From: Limnanthes douglasii subsp. nivea
Lineage: Eukaryota; Streptophyta; Magnoliopsida; Brassicales; Limnanthaceae
NCBI GenBank assembly: GCA_036936605.1
Contig: JAUPFV010000001.1
Coordinates: 249,796,925 to 249,860,924 of the forward strand
Length of the DNA: 64,000 nucleotides
Direction of reading: 5' to 3'
The notes beneath the pieces were generated by a model. The model saw nothing but the letters and a program-made list of their open reading frames with translations, searched no databases and was not told the DNA's origin. The position numbers and the translations under genes are program-made. Shown piece after piece: positions 44,190 to 54,588 of the stretch; positions within the stretch are counted from its first letter, which is position 1, and each line of letters opens with the position of its first letter.

Positions 44190-44830
44190 CGAAGTAAAAT
44201 AGGTATACAAGACAAAGATGAATTCAAATGGTTATATCAATAAATACAAGGCGATACCAGTTGCAAAATGATACAAGCAAAAAACATGAGGAGATTTTAC
44301 AGAGGTATTTGCTCCCGTTTCTAGACTTGAAATAGTTTGGTTACTCATATCTCTTGCTGCTCAAAATAAGTGGAAGATGTTCCAAATAGATGTAAAGTCT
44401 GCATTGTTGAATGATGTTCTCAAAGAAGAAGTCTATCTTGAATGGTGTTATCAAATGGATGTAAAGTCCACATTCTTGTATGGTGTTCCAAACGAAAGCA
44501 TTGTATGGCTTGAAGCAATCACCCCAAACCTGGTACAAACACAACAATTCTTATTTTATAAAAATATGGATTCAGAAAATGTCCATATGAACATACTACC
44601 CACATCAGAAGTGATTTCCAGTAAGGATTTATGGTGGTTAGTTTATATGTCGATGATCTTGTTTTCACAAGAAACTATGTAAAACTGTTGGAAGAATTTA
44701 AACAGTCAATCATAGCAGAATTCGAGATGATTGATTTAGGAGAACTTCATCACTTTATTGGCATTGAAATTCACCAGTCCGAGAAATGAATATTTATTTC
44801 ACAAGAGAGAGCTATGAAAAATAAGTTTAA
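44190..44830 (+). pseudogene. Copia-3 reverse transcriptase
   Basis: VYKTKMNSNGYINKYKAIPV, then in a second frame GDFTEVFAPVSRLEIVWLLI and WKMFQIDVKSALLNDVLKEE, with this last block duplicated. The finger/palm region after it is shortened, and frames shift before SLYVDDLVFTRNY (about 44638-44680, YVDD intact) and FEMIDLGELHHFIGIEIHQ. Confidence 0.88.
44391..44520 (+). repeat. 69-bp in-frame tandem duplication in the Copia-3 RT
   Basis: 'tgtaaagtc' begins at 44391 and again at 44460. The translated blocks FQIDVKSALLNDVLKEE and YQMDVKSTFLYGVPNES are the same RT motif twice, 23 residues apart. Confidence 0.88.
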
Positions 44831-44999
44831 AAAAAAATAAGGATGGAAGCTGCTAATCCAGTCACTACTCCATGCATCCCAGGTTTGAATTTATCTAATT
44901 AAAGTGAAGAAAAACTAGTCAATTCAACCATGTTCAAAAGTCTGGATGGAATCTGATGTATTTGACTTCGACAAGGCCTGACATTGTGTATGTTGTTAA

Positions 45000-45545
45000 T
45001 TTGATAAGTATATTCATAGAAAACCCTTATTATAATCACTAGGCGGTTGCCAAAACAATATTGCGATATGTGAAGGGAACAATTGACTATGTAGTTTTTT
45101 TATGAAGCTAATACAGAAGTTAATCTCATTGGTTATACAGATAGTGATTTAGCAGGAAGCATTGTTGATAAAAAAAGAACTTATGGGTATGTGTTTCACC
45201 TTGGTAGCGGTGCAGTTTCATGGAGCTCAAAAAAACAATCAGTTGTGGCGCTTTCGACTATGGAAGCAAAATATATTGATGCATCTTATACAGGAAAACA
45301 ATTAATTTGGTTGCGTGGAATTTTGGATAATCTAAAAATAAAGCAAGTCACGTCAACCATTGTTTTGTGACAACAATTCTACTATTTCAGTCACAAAAGA
45401 TCTAGTTCTTCATGGGAGAACAAAACGTATCCGGATTAGATATCATTTTTAAGAGAGCTCGTGAATAATGGTGATGCTCAAGTCGAGTGTTGCAAGACTG
45501 AATTTGTAGCGTTTACAACTGTGTCCGATACAATTACATAAGGTA
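45000..45545 (+). pseudogene. Copia-3 RNase H, C-terminally truncated
   Basis: GYTDSDLAGSIVDKKRTYGY (Asp) and VSWSSKKQSVVALSTMEAKY (Glu) are followed by a frame change and a DNNSTISVT-type block near 45370. RIRYHFLRELVNNGDAQVEC in changing frames ends near 45540. Sequence beyond is unrelated and lies on the other strand. Confidence 0.85.
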
Positions 45546-45949
45546 CTACTGCAAGTCGATGATTTCCATCATCGATCTCTTCTTCATGTACTATTTCATT
45601 ATCATTTTGGGCCTTCTGTATTTTTTCTTCCGGTGTTTTAGTATGTGCCTATATTTCAGATGGCACAACTGTTGGTTTTTAAGCTGTTACCAGAATTTCA
45701 CCATTTACACAAAACATATACAGTAGCTTCAGTAGACACCGCTTTTGTTGGTAGTACCGATTTCACATCTTCCTTCTCTTTGGCAGGGCTTCCAATAGAC
45801 CAAAAAGGCGGGGATAATGCATTATCAATTTTTTTTTCAAGTGCCGCTATTTTTTTCTGAAGCTCTTCAATCTGCCACAAGAATACCAGATGCATTATTA
45901 TTTGATTGTAAGGATTCAACAAATTAAACATTTGTAACCAGATGATTCT

Positions 45950-46390
45950 TATCAGTATTGATATGGAAGTAGGATTTTAAGGACGAAGTTGTAAATAATG
46001 TAAATTTAAGGATTTAATTATAAGTTATGTAAGTTTTATCCTTAAATTGTAATTGATGTAAGTTTTAGAGAGTATTTGTGATTATATATAATTGTTAAGG
46101 ACTAAATAACAATTTGTCCTCTTTTGTAACAGATTTCAGTTTAAGGCTAAGTCTTGGATCCTCTATATAAAGGGTAAGGATAACCTAATAAAGGGGTTGA
46201 ACACTTTTTCTCTTGAACTCATTTGTACAAAACTTTCTCGCTCTAAAAACTTTCTAACTCTTTCTTTCTCTAGAAAACTCTTATAATAATTTACTAAGGT
46301 GAAATCTTAGCTCATCAAGTATATGTCTTCATTCTTTTTCTTTTTTCTTCTGCTCTATGTTGATTAACAGAATGAGAATCAGAATAGTTC
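45950..46390 (+). repeat. LTR-like sequence (solo LTR or fragment)
   Basis: A plus-strand promoter-like order is seen: 'ctctatataaagggtaagg' (about 46160), then a pyrimidine-rich leader ('ctctttctttctctagaaaa'). The text 'ggactaaataacaatttgtc' near 46100 resembles 'gggctaaaatgcaatt' in the G3 LTR. It lies inside the PMD-like pseudogene. The ends are not defined. Confidence 0.45.
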
Positions 46391-46839
46391 TTAAATCTTG
46401 TTGTTTTCTTTTGTGGGATATTGGTCCAACCTTGGGACGTTATTGCATCTCTATTTCCTCCAGTCTTCTTCGGAGTAGTCTGTCTATGTTGGAACAAAAA
46501 CCATAGAGTGTTTTATCCATACCATCATCTTGTACGTCCCCAATCTCTGGTGGGGATGTATGTGTTGTTTTTGTTGATGGAATCGTTGGTGTCGGGTCCG
46601 TTTGGTGTTGGTTTTTTGGTTAGGGATTAGGTTGTTGCCCTGTGTGTGCCGCCCTTTTCTTTGTTTTTTAGACTACACTTTTCTTCCTTTTCCTAGGCCT
46701 TTCTTCAAGTACAACTGGTGCAACAACTTGATTTCTATTTCTTTCTAATACTTTGAATGTTTCTTTTTCAACTACGGCTAACACTATGGAAGCCTCCACA
46801 ACCTATCAAGTGAAGAACGTCCAAGTTAATACATGCATG

Positions 46840-47130
46840 TGAGTTGTTTAATACCATAAACACATCCCGCAAATTTCTTGTATTCACACAATATGCGAGT
46901 TTTATGTTACCAAAAAATATATTGCGTTGTTTTATAACATAGAGAAAATTGTTTGTGTTACCAATAATAAGGGTGTGAGTAATATACGGGATTGTGATAA
47001 TTCTTCTGTAATAAAATTATGTGAGTTGTTGTATGTTGCAACTATGGGAGTTGGATGTTACAACAACGTTGAGAGTTGCTTTATACTTAACTATGAGAGT
47101 TGTTTTATATAAAACTAAGCGAGTTCTTTT
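46840..47130. repeat. Degenerate GAGTTGTTTTAT repeat
   Basis: At least five diverged copies of 'tatgNgagttgtttTat' (e.g. near 46885, 47020, 47045, 47070, 47090, 47115), separated by 20-40 bp in the last part. No coding role was seen. Confidence 0.55.
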
Positions 47131-48180
47131 TAAAATGGATATATTTAATACATCATCATCTCGCAGCTTGTCTACCCTTTCAATCATCTTAATGATCGTT
47201 GGTTTGCGCTCCAATCCCCCACCATTTGAATAATTTTTGGATCAGGTTCGACTTCACGTGATCTAGCCCGATCGTTGTATGCTCCATGATGAAGGGTTGC
47301 GTCACGAAATAATTATCATTAGGAGATATGTGTTAACTTATATTTAATTAAGATAAAACATTCTTATGAATAGAAGGGCAACACAGCCGATAACTCTATC
47401 GGATTTTCCCTCAACATCAAAAACCCTAATCGATTGGAGAAGCTTATGCACTACTTCTCTAGACTAGTCATAGTCCTTTATTTTTTGAGGTCTTCGACAA
47501 AATACACCATGTTCCAACCTATTACATCTCCCGAGACTGAGTAGAATAGGGTTGAGCAAAGAAACAATATCAACAGCAAAGCAACATCCTCCCATTGCTG
47601 CTCCTCTTCTCGGTTGATGTCTTTGGCTATACATTCTTGTTAAAAACTGTACAACATGCTATATTAGTGCGGCTTAACATCCTTCTTATAACATAAATTA
47701 GATTTATAGGTACTTTTATAGTGTTGTTCGATACAGTTTTCGTATTTTTTTGTCCAATATTTCTTGAAGTTTCACCTATGAAGTATGTTCGCATTCTCCT
47801 TGAATCACTCTCGGCCCCATCTACGTATTTATTGAAGAATCCTTCGACTTTTTTAAAACCATTTCCTATATGCCGTTCTTAAGGATAAAATTGACATTTA
47901 CATATTCGATCGTTAGATTCACCAGCTTTGACCTTAAATGGAATACGTCCACCTCAATCGAGAACGTCTTTATAATCAGCTCAATTAACGCATAAAACAT
48001 TTTATTCGCGACCTTCTCATGGCAGAGGTCAAATGACGCCTTCAAAAGTGTGTAGAAGGGTGTGTATATCATAGCTTCAATGTGGGAAGAGGTAATAAGG
48101 TTCTTTTTCATTAGATGCATAATGCTCACAGATCCGGGCCTGTATAAGCTTTCTTTCATAATCGTATTGCCTGCGAAAAC

Positions 48181-49494
48181 ATAAATTCACAATTGTAGAT
48201 ACCAAAGAACTCCCATAAGGTAAGGAAAACACAACTAGCTTAATCAATAACACTAACAGAATGTTTGTTGTATTGGCATTTGATAACGCGATTTGTTTGT
48301 TAATATATCACGCAATTTGTCTTGAAACATTATAAACAACAATTTGTTTGAACCATTACTAGCGCAAGTAATTTGAAAAACCAAAATAGTGAATTATGTT
48401 TAACATTTTCGGAGAGCGGGTTGATTTGAAACATTCACAAATCCAGTTGTTCTATCTAAAAAAACTAAGAGAATGTGATCTATACTATTATCTTTACGGT
48501 GAAGATGCGAATTTATATACGATGAAAATGTGAATTATTTGTAAATTTCACATGCATATTGGCAGAATCTGGGTAATAAATACACAGCCACTAAACCCAT
48601 AAACAACTTAATAAACTACATCTAAGAGACAACATAACACGTAGAAATTGAAACACATTACATGCATCTTCGAAACCTGATGTTAACCACAATAAACCTG
48701 GTATTTACTATCCTATTCACGGTTGTAAGTGCATAACTTCATTATAACTAAGCAACATCGATTTTAATGAAACACCTACTTGCACTTTAAACTCAATAAA
48801 AACACAGAATTGAGATAGTTTTTTTTATAAACTTGATATTTATTTGAGCGACCATTGGTCTCTTCGCCGATGAATACTCAACGGTTTCTGGTGTAAGGCT
48901 TCCTAAGTAGTGATTTCATGCTATCGACGTCGGTGGTCGGTCGAATTTTTGTTCGACCGTATAAGGGAAATGATGGGAGGGTTTTTTAGTAGAGTGGGTA
49001 TATGGAAGGTCGTACCGAGAAAAATAGAGAAAATAATTTATTTTTTGCTTAAAAGGGTCTCAGAAAGGGGAAAATGGGTTTGAAGCAAAAAATGAGTATA
49101 TATAGTATCGAAGGTATTTTTTTTTATTTTTTTGGTTGAGGTATCAAATGATACTATCCAATTTTCAGGTACTAGTTTGTAATAAGAAACTTGAGTGGGT
49201 ATTTACTGGTACTTTTCTATTTTTGTAAAGGTTTACTTTTATATATGTTTTATTTTGAACTAAAATTTTAATTTATAAATACTGCAACAAATAATTGGCT
49301 TTAATGAAATGTTTCATGGAAATAAAACCATAAATGTCATAATTAAGTCAAGAACAATGAAAAAGGCACCGAGAAGTTTTGTTGATTCTGCCAATTTATA
49401 ACACAATGGATAATACTTATCAATAAGATGTATCATTTGATTGATCCACAAAATACCTGAAAATATTACAATGAAATAGACAAGTTAGCAATGT
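48181..49494. other. Unassigned DNA
   Basis: No convincing domain. A minus-strand ATG near 48920 (MKSLLRKPYTRNR, then a stop) could be an upstream exon of the PMD-like gene, but nothing proves it. Confidence 0.4.
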
Positions 49495-49690
49495 TAGGGT
49501 GGCGACCAAGATCCCACATCCCACATCGGTTAAAGATGGGAATGATCAGTGGTATATAAATAAATAATATATCTTCATTAGTGTGAGATCTTTTAAAAAT
49601 AACATAAAGCAAAGTCGTGCACACTTTCGAACCCAAAGCGGACAATATCATACTAGTGTGGAGATTGGTTGTTCTTACTTATATACAGAG
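49495..49690. mobile_element. TRIM/SINE-like short dispersed repeat
   Basis: It contains 'cccacatcggttaaagat' (49520) and 'cccaaagcggacaatatca' (49633), linked by a TATA-like 'ggtatataaataaataat'. This pair of blocks, about 110 bp apart, recurs widely in eudicot genomes as a short nonautonomous element. Boundaries and TSD were not found. Confidence 0.55.
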
Positions 49691-49739
49691 GCAGAATATG
49701 CGGTACCCATATTATCAACAAGCAAAACATGAACTAAAA

Positions 49740-50240
49740 CAAACATAAAAAACAAAAAGTACCACACATGTACAATATCACAATGGTATAAATTGGATCC
49801 CTAGTAAGAATTTAAGTATAAAAACACACTAAAATCCTTCAACCAAACAGTTTTTGGTTAGAGGTAATAAATTAAATCCTTATATGATCAATTGTAAAGA
49901 TATATGACAGTTTTTAATCTATTTATAAATATGAGGGGCTAAAATGCAATTAACCCACTTTTGTAACTACTTCTGTTACTCTAAGTATGTTTGCCTATAA
50001 ATAAATTTTGAGGCTGTTAATACAAAGGAAAACATTTTCTAAAGCTAAAACTACTTTGTTACTTTCTTACTTTTACTTTCTCTCTCTATAATTAAAATAT
50101 TTCTCTCTCTAGAATTAAAATCTTTCTCTTTAACCTTTAAGAACTATATTCACTATTATCAAATGACAACCATAGTGATAGAGATACAATTGATCAGTAC
50201 CCTGATTTCATAATAAAAAACCATAGATAATTGAATTTTT
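49740..50240 (+). promoter_or_regulatory. G3 5' LTR/leader (approximate)
   Basis: TATA-like 'gcctataaataaattttg' (about 49992) is preceded by 'gaggggctaaaatgcaatta' and followed by a CT-rich leader ('ctttctctctctataatt', repeated as 'tttctctctctagaatt'). LTR ends and primer site could not be fixed. Confidence 0.5.
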
Positions 50241-50269
50241 TATATGTTATTGTTGTTCTTGATCGATGA

Positions 50270-51645
50270 TGGAACCATGAGAAAATGATCCTTTGATTTG
50301 AAAGGCAATTAAGAATCAGACATCGAAGCTCGCGTGAATCAGTTGTTGGATAAAATTATGATGTTAAATGAAAATGTTCAAATAGAGCAAAATATTTAAT
50401 CATGTAGATTGAAATCTGAAGTGCGACAAGTGGAAGAGAAGTAATATTTAAACAGTCGTTCGGATCGATCTTGCAAAACGCGCCAGATTCGAATTGAGTA
50501 GAGGAAAACATATTTTGAATCTAATAAAGATCATTGCACTTCACGAAAAGAGAATAAAGATAACCAAAGGTATGTTGAATCCACTGATGATGAATTTGAG
50601 AATTTAGCATCTGAGGAAAATAAATAAAGAGGATCTTCGAAAGAGGAAAAAAGACTGGCTCGAAAATCGCACAAGGACTATGATAAAAAACAAAATAAAC
50701 CATGTTATTTGAGGGATATAGAACGGTGTCAAGGAAATACATCGAATCAATACACAGTTTGGATGATCGGAATTTGTATGTAGTCGTGGGAATAGGAGGA
50801 GATAATCAGTATGTGCAATGAGTGGATTAAAGGAATTATCCTTTGACAAGTGAAATAAGGTCCATTATTCTTCCGAAGCAGTTTAATATTTCCAAGGTGG
50901 AGAAATTTGATGAAATGCAAGATCCCAATGACCATATCGTACAGTTCAAGAATTATATGATGAACTTCGAAGATGATAATAGGCTGGTATGCAGGGCCTT
51001 TTCTCAGACATTTAAAGGCACGTCTTTGAAATCGTAGAATAGGATTCCGAGGGGATCTATTTTGAATTTCAGATATTTTTATACAACCTTTCGACAGAAA
51101 ATTTTGGGAAGTAAAGATATGCGAGGAAATGGTGACACTATAATACAATGTAAGCAAGCTATAGGAGAGAAGCTGAAGGATTATGGCAAGCACTTCCTCT
51201 TAACAAAAGCAGGATTAGATAATTGTGAAGAGTTTGTAGTTATTGCAGCATTTTGACAAATTTTATTACCAGGTAACTTAGCAAACGAAACAATCAAGAG
51301 GGGAGATTTGACTTTTGGAGCACCGATGGCTCAAGTCGATGATCAAATTAAAGTGGAGGAATCAACTAGAGTTTGAGGAATGGTTGGACCAAGTCAAAAG
51401 AATTCAAGATATGTGTCTAATAGTAAAGGACACACCTTGAATTTAGCCCAACCATCTCGTCTGAGGAATAACCATAATTTTCCTCGTCGAACTGGAGGAT
51501 ACCCAGTTCAATCTAGATGGTATCAATTTCAAAGACCAAGGCCAAATCTGTGGATAAGGTCGGAGTATTATGCTGATTTAACTGAGAATGTGTTGTGATA
51601 TATGAAAAGGAAAAATGATATGTGAGCATTAAAACGCTAGATCCG
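50270..51645 (+). pseudogene. Gag of gypsy G3
   Basis: An N-terminal coiled-coil-like stretch (IEARVNQLLDKIMMLNENVQ) starts near 50325. The gag domain at 50843-51255 reads FNISKVEKFDEMQDPNDHIV, LVCRAFSQTFKGTSLKS (the usual WYN after it is lost to a stop), FYTTFRQKILGSKDMRGN and EKLKDYGKHFLLTKAGLD. An Arg/Asn/Pro-rich tail ends at 51598. It has stops at several places. Confidence 0.85.
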
Positions 51646-51999
51646 ATAAATAGCCAAGAGTAGAGCGCAACAACAAGTTTTATAAGTATCATAATGACAT
51701 AGGACATGATACAACAAATTGTATAAATTTGAAAAAAGGTACATATTTTGATTGAAAATGGAAAATTAGTTGATCTTGATAAAGGACAAGCAGCGGGTTA
51801 AAGGCTCTTACTACATCAGCTTTACAAGTAGCAAATCTGAGTTCAAAAGAGGAAAATTTGATGATTTTAGACTCTAAGGTTGATGAGTTTAATGCAACTT
51901 TGGAATATTTGGATACTGATCCAGATCGGGTAATATTTCATGGTTATGTATGAACCAGTAGAGCAAGGACGAGTTTGAAGCTTATCTGAATATTTTGAA
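51646..51999 (+). other. Gag-protease linker of G3, diverged
   Basis: Broken frames; fragments such as LIENGKLVDLDKGQ (about 51745) correspond to the gag C-terminal block seen in G1 and G2. Confidence 0.6.
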
Positions 52000-52650
52000 T
52001 CATTGAAACTTTTTGGGGGAGATTCCATAACTAGTAACACTAATAGCTCCACGAAAAGGCACGTGGTAAGTTTGGTTATTCAATTAGAAGAAGGAATTTC
52101 CAGTCATTTCTATGGTAAGAAAGCTGTTCCTTTTATTATTTTCGATGAAGATAATTTGAGGGGCACTATAGGTCCTCATGAAGATGCAATGGTTATTTGA
52201 GCAGAAATAGCTGTGATTCTAATCCAACGCGTTTTAGTAGATATAGGAAGCTCTGTGAATATTCTATTCAAATAAATATATGAAAAGATGCGTAATCCAT
52301 CTCAAATTTGTTAGCCAGCTATATCATAATTATATTTACAAGTGTGACAGTTCATGTGATTGGAGAATTCGAGGGTGAAGTATCTTTGGGAAAAAGGTCT
52401 TTGAAAAAGAAAGTTCAACTTTTATTTATAGTGGTGTATTGTCCGACCAGTTATAATGCTGTTCTAGGGAGATCTTGGCTTTCGAGGATGTATGCAGTTG
52501 TATCTACTATCCATCAGTGTTTGAAGTATATCATCGGAGACTGTGTTCGAGTGGTCCGAAGTGATCAAAAGGTAGCAAGAGAATGTTATGCAACAACTCT
52601 TCGTATCCGATGTCCTAACAGTCAAGGTCAAATGGCTGAATATCAGTGAG
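52000..52650 (+). pseudogene. Aspartic protease of gypsy G3
   Basis: FIIFDEDNLRGTIGPHEDAM precedes the active site VLVDIGSSVNILF (about 52230-52270), where the usual DTG is DIG (Thr to Ile). The C-terminal part is open at 52308-52649: YNAVLGRSWLSRMYAVVST, then QKVARECYAT, the standard end of this protease region. A stop near 52199 separates the pieces. Confidence 0.88.
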
Positions 52651-53640
52651 GGGGGTTGACCTTGGAAGAAGAAGGAATTAATGATTTGAAGGAAACCTCT
52701 AGCTTTTATGAATAGGTGAAGGCATATAAGAATACTCTTTTCCCAATGGAAATATTCTCCGAATATGGACATTATTATCACAAACTTTGCGTCAACAATT
52801 GTTACTATTTTTGTTTTCTAATTTGGATATTTTTGCATGGAAAAACGAGGATGTAGTGGGAGTTCCAGCTGATGTGATATTCCATAGATTGCTTATAAAT
52901 CTGAGGATCAAGGAAGTTATTCAAAAATGACGAGCATTCTGTGTTGAAAAGTCATAGGCTACCGTTATTGAAGTGGATCATTTGTCTAGGGTCAGATATA
53001 TCAGGGAGGCACACTATCCTTTATGGACAACAAACCCAATTTTGGTTAAAAAGAAGAATGAGAAATGGAATATGTGTGTTGACCTCACAGATTTGAATCG
53101 AGTTTGCCCTAAAGATCCATTTTATGTTCCTCGAATAGATCAGTTGATTGATTCTACTTTAGGAAATAAAATTTTGTCTTTTATGGATGGTTTTGCAAGA
53201 TATAACCATATTCAGATGGATCCAAAAGACCAATAAAGCACTACATGTATCACTGATCGAGGCTTATATTTTTATAGGGTTATGCCTTTTGGCTTTGAGA
53301 ATGCTGGATCAACATATCAAAGTTTGGTGAATAAAGCTTTTTCTTCTTAGATTAGAAGAAATATGAAGGTGTACATTGGTGATATGTCGGTCAAGAGTTC
53401 AGGTGATGATGCGCATTTGGAGGATTTAGAGGAAACGTTTTAAAATTTAAGGGCTATTCGATTAAAGCTAAATCTTGAGAAATGTAATTTTGGTATCCGA
53501 TCAGGAAAGTTCTTGGGATGTATTATTAGTGAAAAAGGAATATAAGCAGATCCAGAACAGTTGAAGGCTTTAATTTCAATGACATCATCTCAAACTATTA
53601 AGTAGGTGCAAATATTAACCAGAAGGTTAGTTGCCATTAA
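52651..53640 (+). pseudogene. Reverse transcriptase of gypsy G3
   Basis: Open at 52973-53236: YPLWTTNPILVKKKNEKWNM, CVDLTDLNRVCPKDPFYVPR and ILSFMDGFARYNHIQMDPKD (first Asp). After a TAA at 53234, VMPFGFENAGSTYQSLVN follows. The catalytic box is YIGDMSVKSS: the first Asp of the usual YVDD is Gly, so polymerase activity is lost. LKLNLEKCNFGIRSGKFLG and DPEQLKALISM complete the domain. Confidence 0.92.
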
Positions 53641-54340
53641 TCGATTTATTTCAAGATTCTCTGACAAGTGTTTTTATTTTTTCTAAGTGTTGCGAAGGCC
53701 AAAGGAGTTTTAATGGACATCGGATTGTGAGGAAACATTTTTAAAGATTAAGTAACATTTTGTTATCACTAGAAATATTATCCAAGCCTCGAATTGGAGA
53801 GCAGTTGTTTTTATATATAGGTGTTTCTCACTTTGTTGTGAGTGTTGTTTTGGTAAGTGAAGATGAGGGAATGTTGAAGCTAGTGTAATATGTTAGTTAG
53901 AGTTTGTAAGCAGCAGAGAAAAGGTATTTGAAACTTGAAAAATTAGCTTTATCTTTTGTGGTCACTCTTAGGAAGATGCACCCTTATTTTCAATCTCATA
54001 CTATTATGGTTTGAACTTCTTTTCCACTAAAAAATATGTTACAATGCCCATACATTTCTAGAAGGATGACCAAATGGTCAGTAGAGTTGTGAGATTTTGA
54101 TATCACTTTTTCTTCTTGAACAACCATCAAGGCTCAAGCTTTGGCTAATTTTATTGTTGAATTTCATTTAAGCAGATCTGATAAGGAGACATGTAAATAA
54201 ATCTTGCTAGAAACTTCAGTGTAGATAGTTCGAACAAATGGTTGCTCTAGTATATTGGGTACAGCGCAAAACTACAGTTGGTTGCTCCTTTTAGGGAGGC
54301 TATGTATCAAGCCATATGATTTGGGTTTCGCGAATATGGA
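53641..54340 (+). pseudogene. RNase H region(s) of gypsy G3
   Basis: RRLVAINRFISRFSDKCFYF and CEETFLKIK mark the connection. KLEKLALSFVVTLRKMHPYF (about 53930-53990) marks the first RNase H end. TIKAQALANFIVEFHLSRSD (54125-54185) and FREAMYQAI with FGFREYGV (54290-54340) resemble the link and start of the extra RNase H also seen in G1. Stops are numerous and catalytic residues cannot be confirmed. Confidence 0.75.
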
Positions 54341-54546
54341 GTGAGAAAAATATTAGGTAGTATGATCATGGGATAAAACGTACCTGATGTCCAGAGCATG
54401 ACGAATGAATTGGTCTCTCATCATGTGTAAGGTAATTTTTATATGTTTAGTACGAGTGTGAAATACCGGATTAGATGTAAAAGAAGTAGTCCAAAATTAT
54501 CACACTAGATAATTGGTGCTCCAAAAACGGACAAATGAAGCTTAGG

Positions 54547-54565
54547 AAGAACAGACTGAAGCGAT
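54547..54565. repeat. LINE-B target-site duplication, left
   Basis: aagaacagactgaagcgat, repeated with two mismatches at 60414-60432. Confidence 0.88.
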
Positions 54566-54588
54566 GAGACTAATTAGTTAGAGAAAGC

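Larger units (their letters stand above)
40339..45545 (+). mobile_element. Copia-3, Ty1/copia retrotransposon lacking its 3' LTR
   Basis: A 5' LTR (40339-40697) is followed by a primer site, a UBN2-type gag and copia pol in order. Pol ends within the last part of RNase H near 45545. No second copy of the LTR was seen, so the 3' end is lost. About 1.4 kb without copia similarity lies between gag and protease. Confidence 0.85.
45560..48180 (-). pseudogene. PMD/DUF1985-like transposon-derived pseudogene
   Basis: The minus strand from 48159 reads IEAMIYTPFYTLLKASFDLC, then VFHLRSKLVNLTIEYVNVNF. This resembles the opening of plant mobile domain/DUF1985 proteins (I..TPF..LL, then F.L...LV.FT..DV). 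At about 47560-47620 a further block VALLLILFLCSTLFYSVSG, then MVYFVEDLKK, matches the usual ALLYFL...L core. Low-complexity, Lys/Thr/Pro-rich stretches follow (46300-46800). A coiled coil near 45880 (IEELQKKIAALEKKIDN) would be the C-terminus. Such proteins are commonly carried by plant MULE-type transposons. Many stops are present, and the assignment rests on short blocks. Confidence 0.5.
49720..54546 (+). mobile_element. Gypsy G3, Tat-like Ty3/gypsy retrotransposon
   Basis: Plus-strand LTR-like leader, gag, protease, RT, RNase H and extra RNase H in order. The sequence stops at or near the LINE-B insertion (54547). No integrase or 3' LTR was recognised on the far side (60433 on). Gag and protease blocks are the same family type as G1 and G2. 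Confidence 0.82.
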
